Made by a program: the position numbers and the translations under genes. Positions 9,186-17,066 of a stretch of 64,000 nt of DNA are shown piece by piece. The notes under the pieces were generated by a model. That model saw only the letters and a program-made list of their open reading frames with translations, did no database searches and was not told the DNA's origin. The stretch lies in contig NZ_JACAKB010000013.1 in NCBI RefSeq assembly GCF_030326305.1, forward strand, positions 24,434-88,433, given 5' to 3'. Numbering within the stretch: position 1 is the stretch's first letter; each line of letters opens with the position of its first letter. This DNA comes from Myroides odoratimimus (GTDB taxonomy: Bacteria > Bacteroidota > Bacteroidia > Flavobacteriales > Flavobacteriaceae).

Positions 9186-10262
9186 ATGATGGAAATATCA
9201 GCAAAGGATTTAGATATTCTTAGAAGTGAAGTAAATGAAGCTATTAGATTAGGTACATTAACGGATAAGCAATTAAAAGTTATCTATGATAATAAGTTGT
9301 TTAATATGTTTGTGCCTGCATATTTAGGTGGGTTAGGAGTAAGTCTGATTGAAGCTTTGCAAGTAGAGGAGCAGTTGGCTAGAATAGATGGAAGTCTCGG
9401 ATGGACTGTGACGATGTGCGCTGGAGCCAATATGTTTGTTGGTTATTTAGAGGGCTTTCTTGCTAAAATGATTTTCCAAGATCCAAAAGTATGTTTTGGA
9501 GGCAGTGGGCAGATAGATGGTGTTGCTAGGGTATATAGAGATGGTTACATCGTAAATGGAACGTGGGATTATATCGTAGGATTACCTCACTGTACTGTAT
9601 TAACCTTGAACTGTCATATAGAAGAAAAGGGAGAATTGCTTTATAAGGAAGATGGGTCACCTTATTTTAAAACGTTTTTCTTCTTCCCGAAAGAGGTGAC
9701 TATTATTGAAGATTGGCAGTCTATTGGACTTAAGGCTACTGCTAGTCATAGTGTTAGTATTAAGGAGTTTAGGGTGAATGTAAATAGAGCCTTTGAGATA
9801 GATAGTAATCATCCTATAATTAATGAACAGACCTATCACTATCCTTTTATGTCCTTTGCATTGTTAACTTTGACAGCAAATCATTTGGGAATGCAAGAGC
9901 ATTTTATGGATGAATTAAAGAAGTATTTTACAGGAGAATTGTATAATAAATATTTCGAGTTTAAAGATGAATTGTTCTATCAGTATGAAGAGAAATTCCT
10001 TGAGAGAAGAGCAGCCTTTTATCGCTTAGCTAAGTTATCTAGTGACGAAATAGCACTAAATGGCAAGTTAACAGAGCAGACTACTACTGATATTGAGAAA
10101 ATGTGTAAAGGTCTTGTCTATAAAGGACGTAATGCTGTTTTGAAGGTTGTACCTTATTTAGGAATGGGAGCGATGGACTATACTACAGAGATGAACCGTA
10201 TTATAGGAGATATTCTTACTGCGAGTCAGTTTAGTTTATTGTTACCTGATAGTTTAGAATAG
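9186..10262 (+). CDS. Acyl-CoA dehydrogenase-like flavoprotein, copy 1
   Basis: 358 residues with the architecture of the acyl-CoA dehydrogenase superfamily branch that includes flavin-dependent hydroxylases: an N-terminal helical domain, GSLGWTVTMCAGANM (about residues 75-90), a central beta domain (CFGGSGQIDG, NGTWDYIVG) and a C-terminal helical bundle. The GSxGW and xGxWxxxxG motifs are shared with two-component monooxygenase components, but no reductase partner is nearby. The next gene is a clear paralogue. Start: ATG at 9186 with a second ATG directly after it; the ATG at 9181 is out of frame. Superfamily is sure; substrate and reaction are unknown. Confidence 0.82.
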   Translation: MMEISAKDLDILRSEVNEAIRLGTLTDKQLKVIYDNKLFNMFVPAYLGGLGVSLIEALQVEEQLARIDGSLGWTVTMCAGANMFVGYLEGFLAKMIFQDPKVCFGGSGQIDGVARVYRDGYIVNGTWDYIVGLPHCTVLTLNCHIEEKGELLYKEDGSPYFKTFFFFPKEVTIIEDWQSIGLKATASHSVSIKEFRVNVNRAFEIDSNHPIINEQTYHYPFMSFALLTLTANHLGMQEHFMDELKKYFTGELYNKYFEFKDELFYQYEEKFLERRAAFYRLAKLSSDEIALNGKLTEQTTTDIEKMCKGLVYKGRNAVLKVVPYLGMGAMDYTTEMNRIIGDILTASQFSLLLPDSLE

Positions 10263-10283
10263 AGAAAAATAGGCCAATAGAAG

Positions 10284-10318
10284 AGATCTCATCAGTATTA
10301 CTGATGAGGTCTTTTTTT
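10284..10318 (+). terminator. Rho-independent terminator between the two paralogues
   Basis: The stem AGATCTCATCAG / CTGATGAGGTCT has a 5-nt loop, one G-T pair, and a T7 tail. It separates transcription of the two tandem genes. Confidence 0.88.
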
Positions 10319-10347
10319 GTTTAAAGTGTTTTAATGCGGTAGCTTTG
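10316..10347 (+). promoter_or_regulatory. Bacteroidota promoter for the second paralogue
   Basis: TTTG at 10316-10319, a 20-bp spacer and TAGCTTTG at 10340-10347. The -33 box overlaps the T tract of the preceding terminator. It predicts a leader of about 15 nt. Confidence 0.75.
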
Positions 10348-10368
10348 TTGTAGACAAAACAACATATT

Positions 10369-11433
10369 ATGAAACAGTATCTAAGTGATGCCGATGTGCA
10401 AATACTTAAAGACAATATAACTACAGCAGAACAATTAGGTCATCTAACAGAAGAACAACTAGAAGTGCTGTATAGAAACAATTTATTCAACCTATTTGTG
10501 CCTAAGCAATATAAAGGCTTAGAAGTAGACTTTATCGATGCGTTAAGAGTAGAAGAGCAGTTAGCAGCTATAGATGGGAGTTTAGGATGGACCGTGACAC
10601 TATGTGCAGGAGCTAATATGTTTGTAGGATTTTTAGATGCTAATGAAAGTAACAAAGTTTTTCAAGATACAAAAGTGTGTTTTGGAGGTAGTGGTAAGGT
10701 TAGTGGAGTAGCAAGAGAAGAAGGAGAGTATTATCTTATCAATGGGACTTGGGATATTGTAACAGGATTACACCATTGCACAGTTTTTACAGCGAATTGC
10801 CATCTCGAAGTTAATGGGGAATTGCAGTATGATGTAGAGGGTAGACCTGTATATAAGTCATTTTTCTTTTTGCCTTCTGAAGTAACAACTAAGAACAGTT
10901 GGGATACCTTAGGACTAATAGCTACAGGGAGTCATTCTATTGTAGTAAAAGAATTACGCGTACCTAAATCACGCAGTTTTAGTATCACAAGTGAGGCGTG
11001 TACTATTGACACCCCACTTTATAAGTTTCCATTTTATCCATTTGCAAAGTTTACATTAGCTGTGAATCAGTTGGGAATGCAATACCACTTTCTACAAGAG
11101 GTAGAGGTGTATTTTAATAAACTCAAAGGAGGTGCTTATGAGCAGTTCCAAACAGAATTGTTAGAAAAACTACAGACAGCCTATCACACGCGTAGAGAGG
11201 CTTTTTATGATTTAGCATCTACTACATGGCAGAAAGTACAAGAAGGTGCTGAACTGACAGAAGAAGAGTGTAATGCTATAGATAAACTGTGTAAAGAAGT
11301 GGTGTATCAAGGGAGAGATGAGGTGATACAGAACTTACCCTATCTAGGGATGTACGGAGTGAATAATAGCTCTCCTATAAGTAGAATCATCAGAGATATA
11401 TTAACCGCATGTCAGCATAGCCTGTTTCTTTAA
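10369..11433 (+). CDS. Acyl-CoA dehydrogenase-like flavoprotein, copy 2
   Basis: 354 residues and a tandem paralogue of the previous gene; by eye about half of the N-terminal residues are identical, with the blocks GSLGWTVT, CAGANMFVG, VCFGGSG and NGTWD conserved in both. It has its own promoter and is separated by a terminator, so the two copies can be expressed independently. As for copy 1, the fold is that of the acyl-CoA dehydrogenase/flavin hydroxylase superfamily and the substrate is unknown. The stop codon lies only 13 bases before the left repeat of the S23 cassette. Confidence 0.82.
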   Translation: MKQYLSDADVQILKDNITTAEQLGHLTEEQLEVLYRNNLFNLFVPKQYKGLEVDFIDALRVEEQLAAIDGSLGWTVTLCAGANMFVGFLDANESNKVFQDTKVCFGGSGKVSGVAREEGEYYLINGTWDIVTGLHHCTVFTANCHLEVNGELQYDVEGRPVYKSFFFLPSEVTTKNSWDTLGLIATGSHSIVVKELRVPKSRSFSITSEACTIDTPLYKFPFYPFAKFTLAVNQLGMQYHFLQEVEVYFNKLKGGAYEQFQTELLEKLQTAYHTRREAFYDLASTTWQKVQEGAELTEEECNAIDKLCKEVVYQGRDEVIQNLPYLGMYGVNNSSPISRIIRDILTACQHSLFL

Positions 11434-11445
11434 TTACGATTTTCA

Positions 11446-11466
11446 AATTACGAATTAAAAATTAAG
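11446..11466 (+). repeat. Left inverted repeat of the S23 cassette
   Basis: 21 bases that match the reverse complement of 11977-11997 at 19 positions (shared core AATTAAAAATTAAG). The two copies bracket the four-helix-bundle gene. Confidence 0.6.
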
Positions 11467-11479
11467 AAAGTTTAAATAC

Positions 11480-11854
11480 CTATTTATTCTGTGTAACTCT
11501 TTCTTTATTTTGTATAGTAATTCTGATACTACCAATGATTTTTAGAATCTCATCTAAATCCTGAAGTAAGCTGTTTTTCTCACGAATAGTCAAAAAGTCT
11601 GTGTCTGCTAATAATCTAATCCAATAATGAGTTTCACGAGCTTCTTTATAAGCAATAGATAATTTAGCGTAGAAGTCTTTTTCTGTCTGTCCACCAAGGG
11701 CTTCTTCAACATTAGCACCTATAGAAGTGCCAGAGCGAAGAAGTTGTTTACTTAGTACATATTCTTTTTTAGTCGCAGATAGATGTTTATATAGGCGGAT
11801 GGTTCTTACAGCAAAATCATAGGTTTTAGTTTGTATTATATTTTCTTGCTTCAT
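11480..11854 (-). CDS. Four helix bundle protein (S23 / 23S rRNA intervening-sequence protein family)
   Basis: 124 residues, highly helical, with the family signature around SKQLLRSGTSIGANVEEALGGQTEKDFYAKLSIAYKEARETHYWI (seen at residues ~35-80, in pieces). This family was first found in insertions within 23S rRNA genes and is related in fold to the accessory protein Avd of diversity-generating retroelements. Here the gene stands in an intergenic gap, transcribed against the upstream flavoprotein gene, and is bracketed by 21-bp inverted repeats (11446-11466 and 11977-11997). No reverse transcriptase or rRNA is near. The function of free-standing members is not established; a nucleic-acid-binding oligomer is the usual guess. 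Confidence 0.88.
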   Translation of the reverse strand: MKQENIIQTKTYDFAVRTIRLYKHLSATKKEYVLSKQLLRSGTSIGANVEEALGGQTEKDFYAKLSIAYKEARETHYWIRLLADTDFLTIREKNSLLQDLDEILKIIGSIRITIQNKERVTQNK

Positions 11855-11889
11855 AAAGTAACAAGGTAGTTATAGGTTTTAAAGTAATA

Positions 11890-11934
11890 ATAACCGAAAT
11901 ATGAAGTAATATACTTACTCCATATTTCGGTTAT
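11890..11934. other. Long hairpin inside the S23 cassette
   Basis: The stem ATAACCGAAATATG / CATATTTCGGTTAT is perfect over 14 bp. It continues after one mismatch with AGTAA / TTACT around a 5-nt loop. It lies upstream of the S23 gene (which reads leftward) and downstream of purE, so it could be a purE read-through terminator or part of the S23 element itself. Confidence 0.55.
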
Positions 11935-11976
11935 ATTTAAGTTGCTGAGTCATCCCTCACCCGTAGGGTGATGATT

Positions 11977-11997
11977 CTTAATTTTTAATTTATAATT
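11977..11997 (-). repeat. Right inverted repeat of the S23 cassette
   Basis: Partner of 11446-11466, with 19 of 21 positions complementary. A second, shorter CTTAATTT copy follows directly at 11998. Confidence 0.6.
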
Positions 11998-12005
11998 CTT
12001 AATTT

Positions 12006-12033
12006 AAATAAAAGGTCTAAAGACCTTTTATTT
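12006..12033 (-). terminator. Terminator overlapping the purE stop codon
   Basis: AAATAAAAGGTCT / AGACCTTTTATTT is a perfect 13-bp inverted repeat with a 2-base centre. The purE stop codon lies inside it. On the minus strand the 3' arm ends in a T-rich stretch. Confidence 0.7.
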
Positions 12034-12502
12034 CGGTTGCTGCTTTAAGCACTGCTTCTCTTAATCCATTTTTATAGTCTACCATCTTATTGCGAAGGTC
12101 TTCATTTTGACTACCTAATATCTGTATCGCTAGAAGACCTGCATTTTTTGCACCATTAAGGGCTACTGTAGCTACAGGTACACCACCAGGCATCTGTAAG
12201 ATAGATAGTACACTATCCCATCCATCGATAGAGTTGCTAGATTTAACAGGTACTCCGATCACTGGAAGTGGAGACATAGAAGCTACCATACCAGGTAGGT
12301 GTGCTGCACCTCCTGCTCCTGCGATGATCACATGGATACCACGCTTATGAGCATTAGAAGAGAAGTCTACTAGTTTTTCAGGTGTTCTGTGAGCAGATAC
12401 GATATCCACTTCTACTTCTACACCGAATTCTTTAATAATATTGATTGCATCTTGCATGACAGGCATATCCGATACGCTGCCCATTACTACTGCTATTTTC
12501 AT
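12017..12502 (-). CDS. purE: 5-(carboxyamino)imidazole ribonucleotide mutase
   Basis: 161 residues, the length of class I PurE. The N-terminal MGSVSDMPVM is the class I nucleotide-binding signature, and SAHRTPEKL and AGAGGAAHLPGM complete the active site. The enzyme converts N5-CAIR to CAIR in purine synthesis, using the product of PurK. It lies 5 bases downstream of purK on the same strand, so the two are one operon. Its final codons fall within a hairpin that probably ends the transcript. Confidence 0.97.
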   Translation of the reverse strand: MKIAVVMGSVSDMPVMQDAINIIKEFGVEVEVDIVSAHRTPEKLVDFSSNAHKRGIHVIIAGAGGAAHLPGMVASMSPLPVIGVPVKSSNSIDGWDSVLSILQMPGGVPVATVALNGAKNAGLLAIQILGSQNEDLRNKMVDYKNGLREAVLKAATEIKGL

Positions 12503-12507
12503 AAGAT

Positions 12508-13662
12508 TTATTTGCTGATTACTTTAATAGTTTCTTTTACTTGCTGCGCTATTTCTCTCGCTTTAATCATATCGCTATTCACGATCGTTACATGTCCCAT
12601 TTTTCTAAAAGGACGAGTCTCGCGTTTGCCATAGATATGAGGAGTCACACCCTCTATCGCTAAGATATCTTCCATTCCTTCATAGTACACTTGTCCAGTA
12701 TAGCCTTCAGCGCCTACTAAGTTTACCATGATACCAGCCACTTTACTATCTGTATTCCCTAAAGGTAAATCTAGAATAGCACGGATGTGTTGTTCGAACT
12801 GAGAAGTATAGCTCGCCTCTATAGAGTAGTGTCCAGAGTTATGAGGACGAGGAGCTACTTCATTTACTAATACATCGTCATCTTGCGTTTGGAACATCTC
12901 CACAGCTAATAAACCTACATGATTAAATTTCTCAGAAACTTGTAGCGCAATAGCTCTTGCCTTATCCGCTACAGCGCTATCGATACGCGCAGGACAGATC
13001 ACATATTCTACTTGGTTAGCCTCTGGATGGAACTCCATTTCTACTACAGGGTATGTTTTGATTTCTCCAGAAGCAGAACGGGCTACGATCACAGCTAATT
13101 CGTTTTTAAAAGGAACCATCACTTCTGCGATACACTCTACATTAGGTAGTGCATCTAAGTCAGTAATCGTACGAACTACTTTTACTCCATTACCATCATA
13201 CCCAAACTGAGCTGACTTCCATACGAATGGCATCGTTACTTCATTAGCTGTAGCTGCTGTTTTTAGAGCTTCTATATCAGAGAATCTCTTATAAGGAGCA
13301 GTTGGGATATTATGAGTAGTATAGAAATCTTTTTGATTTCCTTTGTTTTGGATTAATCGAAGTGTCTTAGGAGAAGGGAATACTTTAAGCCCTTCTTCTT
13401 CTAACTTATCAAGTGCGTCTAAGTTGACATTTTCTATTTCGATCGTTAAGACATCCACTGTTTTACCAAAGCGATAAACAGTTTCAAAATCCATTAAATC
13501 CCCTTGGAAGAACTGATGTGCTCCATACTGAGAAGGGGCATCTTTACTAGGATCTAGTACATTGGTAGCGATGTCAAATTTACGAGTGTCATATAGGAGC
13601 ATTTTACCTAATTGACCTCCTCCTAATATTCCCAAACGGAAATCAGTAGAAAAGTAATTCAT
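12508..13662 (-). CDS. purK: 5-(carboxyamino)imidazole ribonucleotide synthase
   Basis: 384 residues with the ATP-grasp fold of PurK. The N-terminal LGILGGGQLGKML is the family start, with FVWKSAQFGYDGNGVKV (ATP-binding loop) and VNEVAPRPHNSGHYSIEA (metal and substrate site) further in. It makes N5-CAIR from AIR, ATP and bicarbonate, and its product is used by PurE, encoded next in the operon. The start ATG lies about 18 bases after the expected transcription start given by a minus-strand TATCTTTG. Confidence 0.97.
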   Translation of the reverse strand: MNYFSTDFRLGILGGGQLGKMLLYDTRKFDIATNVLDPSKDAPSQYGAHQFFQGDLMDFETVYRFGKTVDVLTIEIENVNLDALDKLEEEGLKVFPSPKTLRLIQNKGNQKDFYTTHNIPTAPYKRFSDIEALKTAATANEVTMPFVWKSAQFGYDGNGVKVVRTITDLDALPNVECIAEVMVPFKNELAVIVARSASGEIKTYPVVEMEFHPEANQVEYVICPARIDSAVADKARAIALQVSEKFNHVGLLAVEMFQTQDDDVLVNEVAPRPHNSGHYSIEASYTSQFEQHIRAILDLPLGNTDSKVAGIMVNLVGAEGYTGQVYYEGMEDILAIEGVTPHIYGKRETRPFRKMGHVTIVNSDMIKAREIAQQVKETIKVISK

Positions 13663-13686
13663 TGTGTAGTTGTATTGTTATTAAGG

Positions 13687-13694
13687 CAAAGATA
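13687..13694 (-). promoter_or_regulatory. Bacteroidota -7 element of purKE
   Basis: TATCTTTG on the minus strand, 24 bases before the purK ATG. No purine riboswitch-like structure is visible in the short leader. Confidence 0.6.
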
Positions 13695-14379
13695 ATTTAA
13701 AAATATCTAAAATGAAGCATATTGCTATCTGTCTTGTGCTGCTTAATGTATTTATAATTTCTTTGACAAGAGACATAAATTAAGAGTAGATGATTTTTGA
13801 GATAAGTAAAATACAAATAGGTTGTGTTTGTTAAAAAAAGAGTATTTATTTTTAATAAATAAAAAAGTATATTTAGGTATTAATGTGTTGTATAGTAGGT
13901 TTTTGTGTTGTTTTTTGTGATAGGAGTGCTATTCTTGAGTATATGTTGTAGTTCCAGTATATATAACCCTTTTGAGTGAATGCTTCAACACTCCTTCAAC
14001 ATTGCCCCAAGAATGCTCTACTAGAGAGGGTGTTTGTTGAAGGAATGTTGAGGGGATATTGAGGAGGTGTTGAAGAAGAAAGAAAGTAGTGTAGTGATAA
14101 ATAAGTCTATATTCTCATTCTGTTTGGGATTGATTGACTTATTATTAGAAGTAAAAAAGATGGTTTGTACTCAAGATAACGGTGTGATAAGAAGTTTTTT
14201 TTAGGAGAAATTACACCTCGATTATGTTATAATAAATGAAAGTCTGTATTGTTTATCTTATTGATTATATGAATTAACTAATTTAATATGATAATTAAAT
14301 GATTTTATTATTGAATTTTGCTTATTATTAAATTATAACGTTTTATTAAATAAATATTTTTTAGTTAAAAAAATTAACT
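13695..14379. other. Gene-free spacer between purK and the hpt side
   Basis: Very AT-rich sequence with stops in all frames at short range. The only structure that I can support is the 11-bp-periodic inverted repeat at 13979-14079. The rest, including the AT-rich 14080-14379, shows no convincing gene. Confidence 0.6.
13979..14079. repeat. 11-bp-periodic repeat array forming a long inverted repeat
   Basis: Four direct 11-bp units run from 14036 to 14079: GTTGAAGGAAT, GTTGAGGGGAT, ATTGAGGAGGT, GTTGAAGAAGA. Two units in opposite orientation lie at 13979-14000 (reverse complements GTTGAAGGAGT and GTTGAAGCATT). The arms 13983-14008 and 14052-14075 can pair over about 20 positions. The unit length is close to one DNA helical turn. 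Confidence 0.7.
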
Positions 14380-14387
14380 TATATTTG
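14380..14387 (+). promoter_or_regulatory. -7 element of the candidate small RNA
   Basis: TATATTTG fits TANNTTTG and points to a transcript start near 14394. No open reading frame follows before the terminator at 14510-14537. The -33 region is T-rich but lacks a clear TTG. Confidence 0.5.
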
Positions 14388-14393
14388 GTAGGT

Positions 14394-14538
14394 TATGAGT
14401 TGTGAATTGGCTCATTAAAATTGAAATTACGTTTTAAGTAGTGAAAATAATCTCAACGATAGAACTATAAACTTTGGTTTTAGAGTTAGATTGAATTAGT
14501 TTGTTTTAGACGTAGCGTGTAATAGCGCTACGTTTTTT
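14394..14538 (+). ncRNA. Candidate small RNA (about 145 nt)
   Basis: The segment starts just after a TANNTTTG element and ends in a strong terminator. It contains no plausible coding frame and has local hairpins: ATGAG / CTCAT at the 5' end and AACTATAAAC / GTTTTAGAGTT around a TTTG loop (14463-14487). I do not recognise it as 6S RNA, tmRNA, SRP RNA or RNase P RNA. Alternatively it could be a long leader of hpt, but hpt has its own promoter after the terminator. Confidence 0.4.
14510..14537 (+). terminator. Rho-independent terminator before hpt
   Basis: The 8-bp stem ACGTAGCG / CGCTACGT has an 8-nt loop and a T6 tail. It ends the candidate small RNA, since no coding sequence precedes it. Confidence 0.85.
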
Positions 14539-14641
14539 GTTTTTAAAAACAAAAGGCTAAAAAGTAAATTATTGGGGTTTATTTTTTGGTTATTTAGGTT
14601 AAATCCTTTGCATAGAAACGAATAAACCTGTATTCTTTTTG

Positions 14642-14649
14642 TATATTTG
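14642..14649 (+). promoter_or_regulatory. Bacteroidota -7 element of hpt
   Basis: TATATTTG, with the expected transcript start near 14656. It overlaps the in-frame TTG at 14647, which therefore cannot be the start codon. Confidence 0.65.
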
Positions 14650-14673
14650 CAAATTACGAACAACTTCGACACA

Positions 14674-15207
14674 ATGGAAATACAAGTATTGGATAAAGTG
14701 TTTGTTCCTTTTATTTCAAGGGAGCAGATTGATACTAGATTGCGTGAAATCGCAGAACAAATAGAAAAGGATATGAACGGAGACGTTCCTGTATTTATAG
14801 GGGTTCTTAACGGTTCGTTTATGGTTATTTCTGATTTGGTGAAGCATTATAAAGGCTCATGTGAAATGAGTTTCGTTAAAATGGCTTCATATATAGGAAC
14901 TCAATCAACTAATCAGGTTAATCAATTATTAGGACTTGATATAGATGTTACTGATAGAAGAGTAGTTATTATAGAAGACATTGTAGATACTGGGAATACA
15001 CTAGTAGCGTTAAAGAAATTATTTGATCAACATAAACCTAGTGAAGTACGTATATGTACGCTATGTTTAAAACCAGAGGCTTATACGAAAGATATTCATT
15101 TAGATTATGTAGCTTTTGAGATTGAGAATAAGTTTATCGTAGGATATGGAATGGACTATGATAAATACGGTAGAAATATACCAGAGATATACCAAATTAA
15201 AGAATAA
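14674..15207 (+). CDS. hpt: Hypoxanthine phosphoribosyltransferase
   Basis: 177 residues from the ATG at 14674. The PRPP-binding loop VVIIEDIVDTGNTL is intact, and the substrate region ENKFIVGYGMDYD near the C-terminus is typical of 6-oxopurine transferases. It salvages hypoxanthine and probably guanine to the nucleotide in the cytoplasm. I chose the ATG because the -7 promoter element covers the upstream in-frame TTG. adk follows after 30 bases on the same strand and is likely co-transcribed, linking purine salvage to adenylate balance. Confidence 0.95.
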   Translation: MEIQVLDKVFVPFISREQIDTRLREIAEQIEKDMNGDVPVFIGVLNGSFMVISDLVKHYKGSCEMSFVKMASYIGTQSTNQVNQLLGLDIDVTDRRVVIIEDIVDTGNTLVALKKLFDQHKPSEVRICTLCLKPEAYTKDIHLDYVAFEIENKFIVGYGMDYDKYGRNIPEIYQIKE

Positions 15208-15237
15208 AGATTAGACTAACAGAATAAACAATAAATA

Positions 15238-15813
15238 ATGATTGCAATAGTTTTATTTGGAAAACCAGGTGCTGGGAAAGGTACACAGGCTGAGTTTTTA
15301 AAAGAAAAGTATAATTTAACACATATCTCTACAGGGGATGTATTTCGTTTTAACTTGAAAAATGATACTGAGCTAGGTAAACAAGCTAAAGTATATATGG
15401 ATCAAGGAGAACTAGTTCCGGACAGTGTTACAATTAATATGTTGGCAGAAGAGGTGAGTAAAAATATGGATAAATCAGGATTCTTATTCGATGGTTTTCC
15501 TCGTACGATCGCTCAAGCTGAAGCACTAGAAAAACTATTGAATGAGAAAGGAATCACTTTTGCAGGAACTGTAGGTTTAGAGGCAGATGATGATGTATTA
15601 GTAGCGCGTATCCTAGAGAGAGGTAAGACTAGTGGTAGAGCTGATGACCAAGATGAGGCTAAGATTCGTACACGTTATACAGAGTATAATGAGAAGACAG
15701 CTCCTCTTATCGCGTTCTACGAAGCAAAAAATAAATTCTACGCTGTAGATGGAATAGGTTCTATCGAAGAAATTACAGGACGTTTAAGCAAAGTTATAGA
15801 TACTTTAATATAA
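15238..15813 (+). CDS. adk: Adenylate kinase
   Basis: 191 residues, a short-type adenylate kinase. The P loop is GKPGAGKGTQ at residues 8-17; STGDVFRFNL and DGFPRTIAQAEAL are the AMP-binding blocks. The LID between ARILERGKTSGRADDQ and the C-terminal helices is short and has no cysteine zinc cluster. The enzyme interconverts ATP plus AMP and two ADP. It sits 30 bases after hpt; obgE follows with its own -7 element. Confidence 0.97.
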   Translation: MIAIVLFGKPGAGKGTQAEFLKEKYNLTHISTGDVFRFNLKNDTELGKQAKVYMDQGELVPDSVTINMLAEEVSKNMDKSGFLFDGFPRTIAQAEALEKLLNEKGITFAGTVGLEADDDVLVARILERGKTSGRADDQDEAKIRTRYTEYNEKTAPLIAFYEAKNKFYAVDGIGSIEEITGRLSKVIDTLI

Positions 15814-15842
15814 GGTACTTTATAACATTCACTAAAAAATAT

Positions 15843-15850
15843 TACCTTTG
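15843..15850 (+). promoter_or_regulatory. Bacteroidota -7 element of obgE
   Basis: TACCTTTG fits TANNTTTG and lies 51 bases before the obgE start, giving a leader of about 45 nt. The -33 box is weak. Confidence 0.5.
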
Positions 15851-15901
15851 CCGCCCAATTCCTATTGTATGGTGCAATAAGGACGAAAAAAAATAAAGGA
15901 A

Positions 15902-16903
15902 ATGACTGAAGGGAATTTTGTCGATTACGTAAAGATATATGTAGCTTCTGGTAAGGGAGGTAGAGGATCTACACACTTACACAGAGAAAAATTTATTGAA
16001 AAAGGTGGGCCTGATGGTGGAGACGGAGGTCGCGGAGGACACGTATACATAGTCGGAAATGAAGGTTTATGGACTTTATTTCACCTTAAATTTGCACGTC
16101 ATATTAAAGCAGGTCATGGGGGTGATGGAGGAAGTTCTAGAAGTACAGGGTCAGATGGTGAAGATAGAATTATCGAGGTGCCATTAGGAACTGTAGTGAA
16201 GGACAAAGAGACAGGTGAAGTATTATTCGAAATTACTGAACACGGCGAAAAGAGAATCGTAGCTGAGGGAGGTAAAGGAGGATTAGGTAACTGGCATTTT
16301 AGATCATCTACTAACCAGACTCCTAGATATGCACAACCTGGAATGCCTAGTGAAGAGCTAGATATTATATTAGAATTAAAAGTATTAGCTGATGTCGGAT
16401 TAGTAGGATTCCCGAATGCGGGTAAATCTACATTACTGTCTGTACTTACTTCGGCTAAACCAAAGATTGCGGATTATCCGTTTACGACACTGAAGCCTAA
16501 TTTAGGTATTGTGTCATATAGAGATTTTAAATCTTTTGTGATTGCAGATATTCCGGGTATTATCGAAGGAGCTGCAGAAGGTAAAGGTTTAGGTCATTAC
16601 TTCTTAAGACATATAGAGAGAAACTCTACTTTATTATTCATGGTGCCTGCGGATGCTGATGATATTAAAAAAGAGTATGATATCTTAATAGATGAGCTAA
16701 GAAGATATAATCCAGAAATGCTGGATAAAGATCGTCTTTTAGTAGTTACTAAGTGTGATATGCTAGATGATGAGCTACAATCAGAGTTAAAAGAACAGCT
16801 AGATGCTGAACTAGACGGAGTACCATACATGTTTATTTCTTCAGTGGCTCAACAAGGGCTAATGGAGTTGAAAGATAAATTATGGGAAATGTTGAATAAA
16901 TAA
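15902..16903 (+). CDS. obgE: Obg family GTPase
   Basis: 333 residues. The N-terminal glycine-rich Obg domain (about residues 1-165, with [11 protein letters not shown] and GGKGGLG) is followed by the GTPase domain: P loop GFPNAGKS at residues 169-176, the switch II sequence DIPGIIEGA, and a TKCD-type guanine-specificity motif. The optional C-terminal OCT domain is absent, as is common. The protein is a ribosome-associated GTPase needed for 50S assembly. It follows adk by 88 bases and probably has its own promoter as well. Confidence 0.97.
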   Translation: MTEGNFVDYVKIYVASGKGGRGSTHLHREKFIEKGGPDGGDGGRGGHVYIVGNEGLWTLFHLKFARHIKAGHGGDGGSSRSTGSDGEDRIIEVPLGTVVKDKETGEVLFEITEHGEKRIVAEGGKGGLGNWHFRSSTNQTPRYAQPGMPSEELDIILELKVLADVGLVGFPNAGKSTLLSVLTSAKPKIADYPFTTLKPNLGIVSYRDFKSFVIADIPGIIEGAAEGKGLGHYFLRHIERNSTLLFMVPADADDIKKEYDILIDELRRYNPEMLDKDRLLVVTKCDMLDDELQSELKEQLDAELDGVPYMFISSVAQQGLMELKDKLWEMLNK

Positions 16904-17066
16904 GATTAAATTAAGGGAATTACCTTTAATCCCCTATTGGTAAGATAAAGGTGAGGAAAATGTTTGTGTTATTTGTTGTTATACGGCAAGTTATAAGTTA
17001 AAATTTATTTTTTTTGTATATATTTACATCAAACTGAAAATATATATTTAGAGAATTAAACAAAAT

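Noticed and set aside
9181-9189. ATG at 9181 as a start for the first acyl-CoA-dehydrogenase-like gene
   Set aside because: It is followed by TTA TGA, so it ends after two codons; the real frame starts at 9186.
13712-13783. A 23-codon frame with a hydrophobic product (MKHIAICLVLLNVF...) upstream of purK
   Set aside because: Too short, no promoter or neighbour support, and AT-rich DNA often gives such hydrophobic frames by chance.
13979-14079. Repeat array as a CRISPR
   Set aside because: The units are 11 bp, contiguous, imperfect and in both orientations; there are no spacers and no cas genes.
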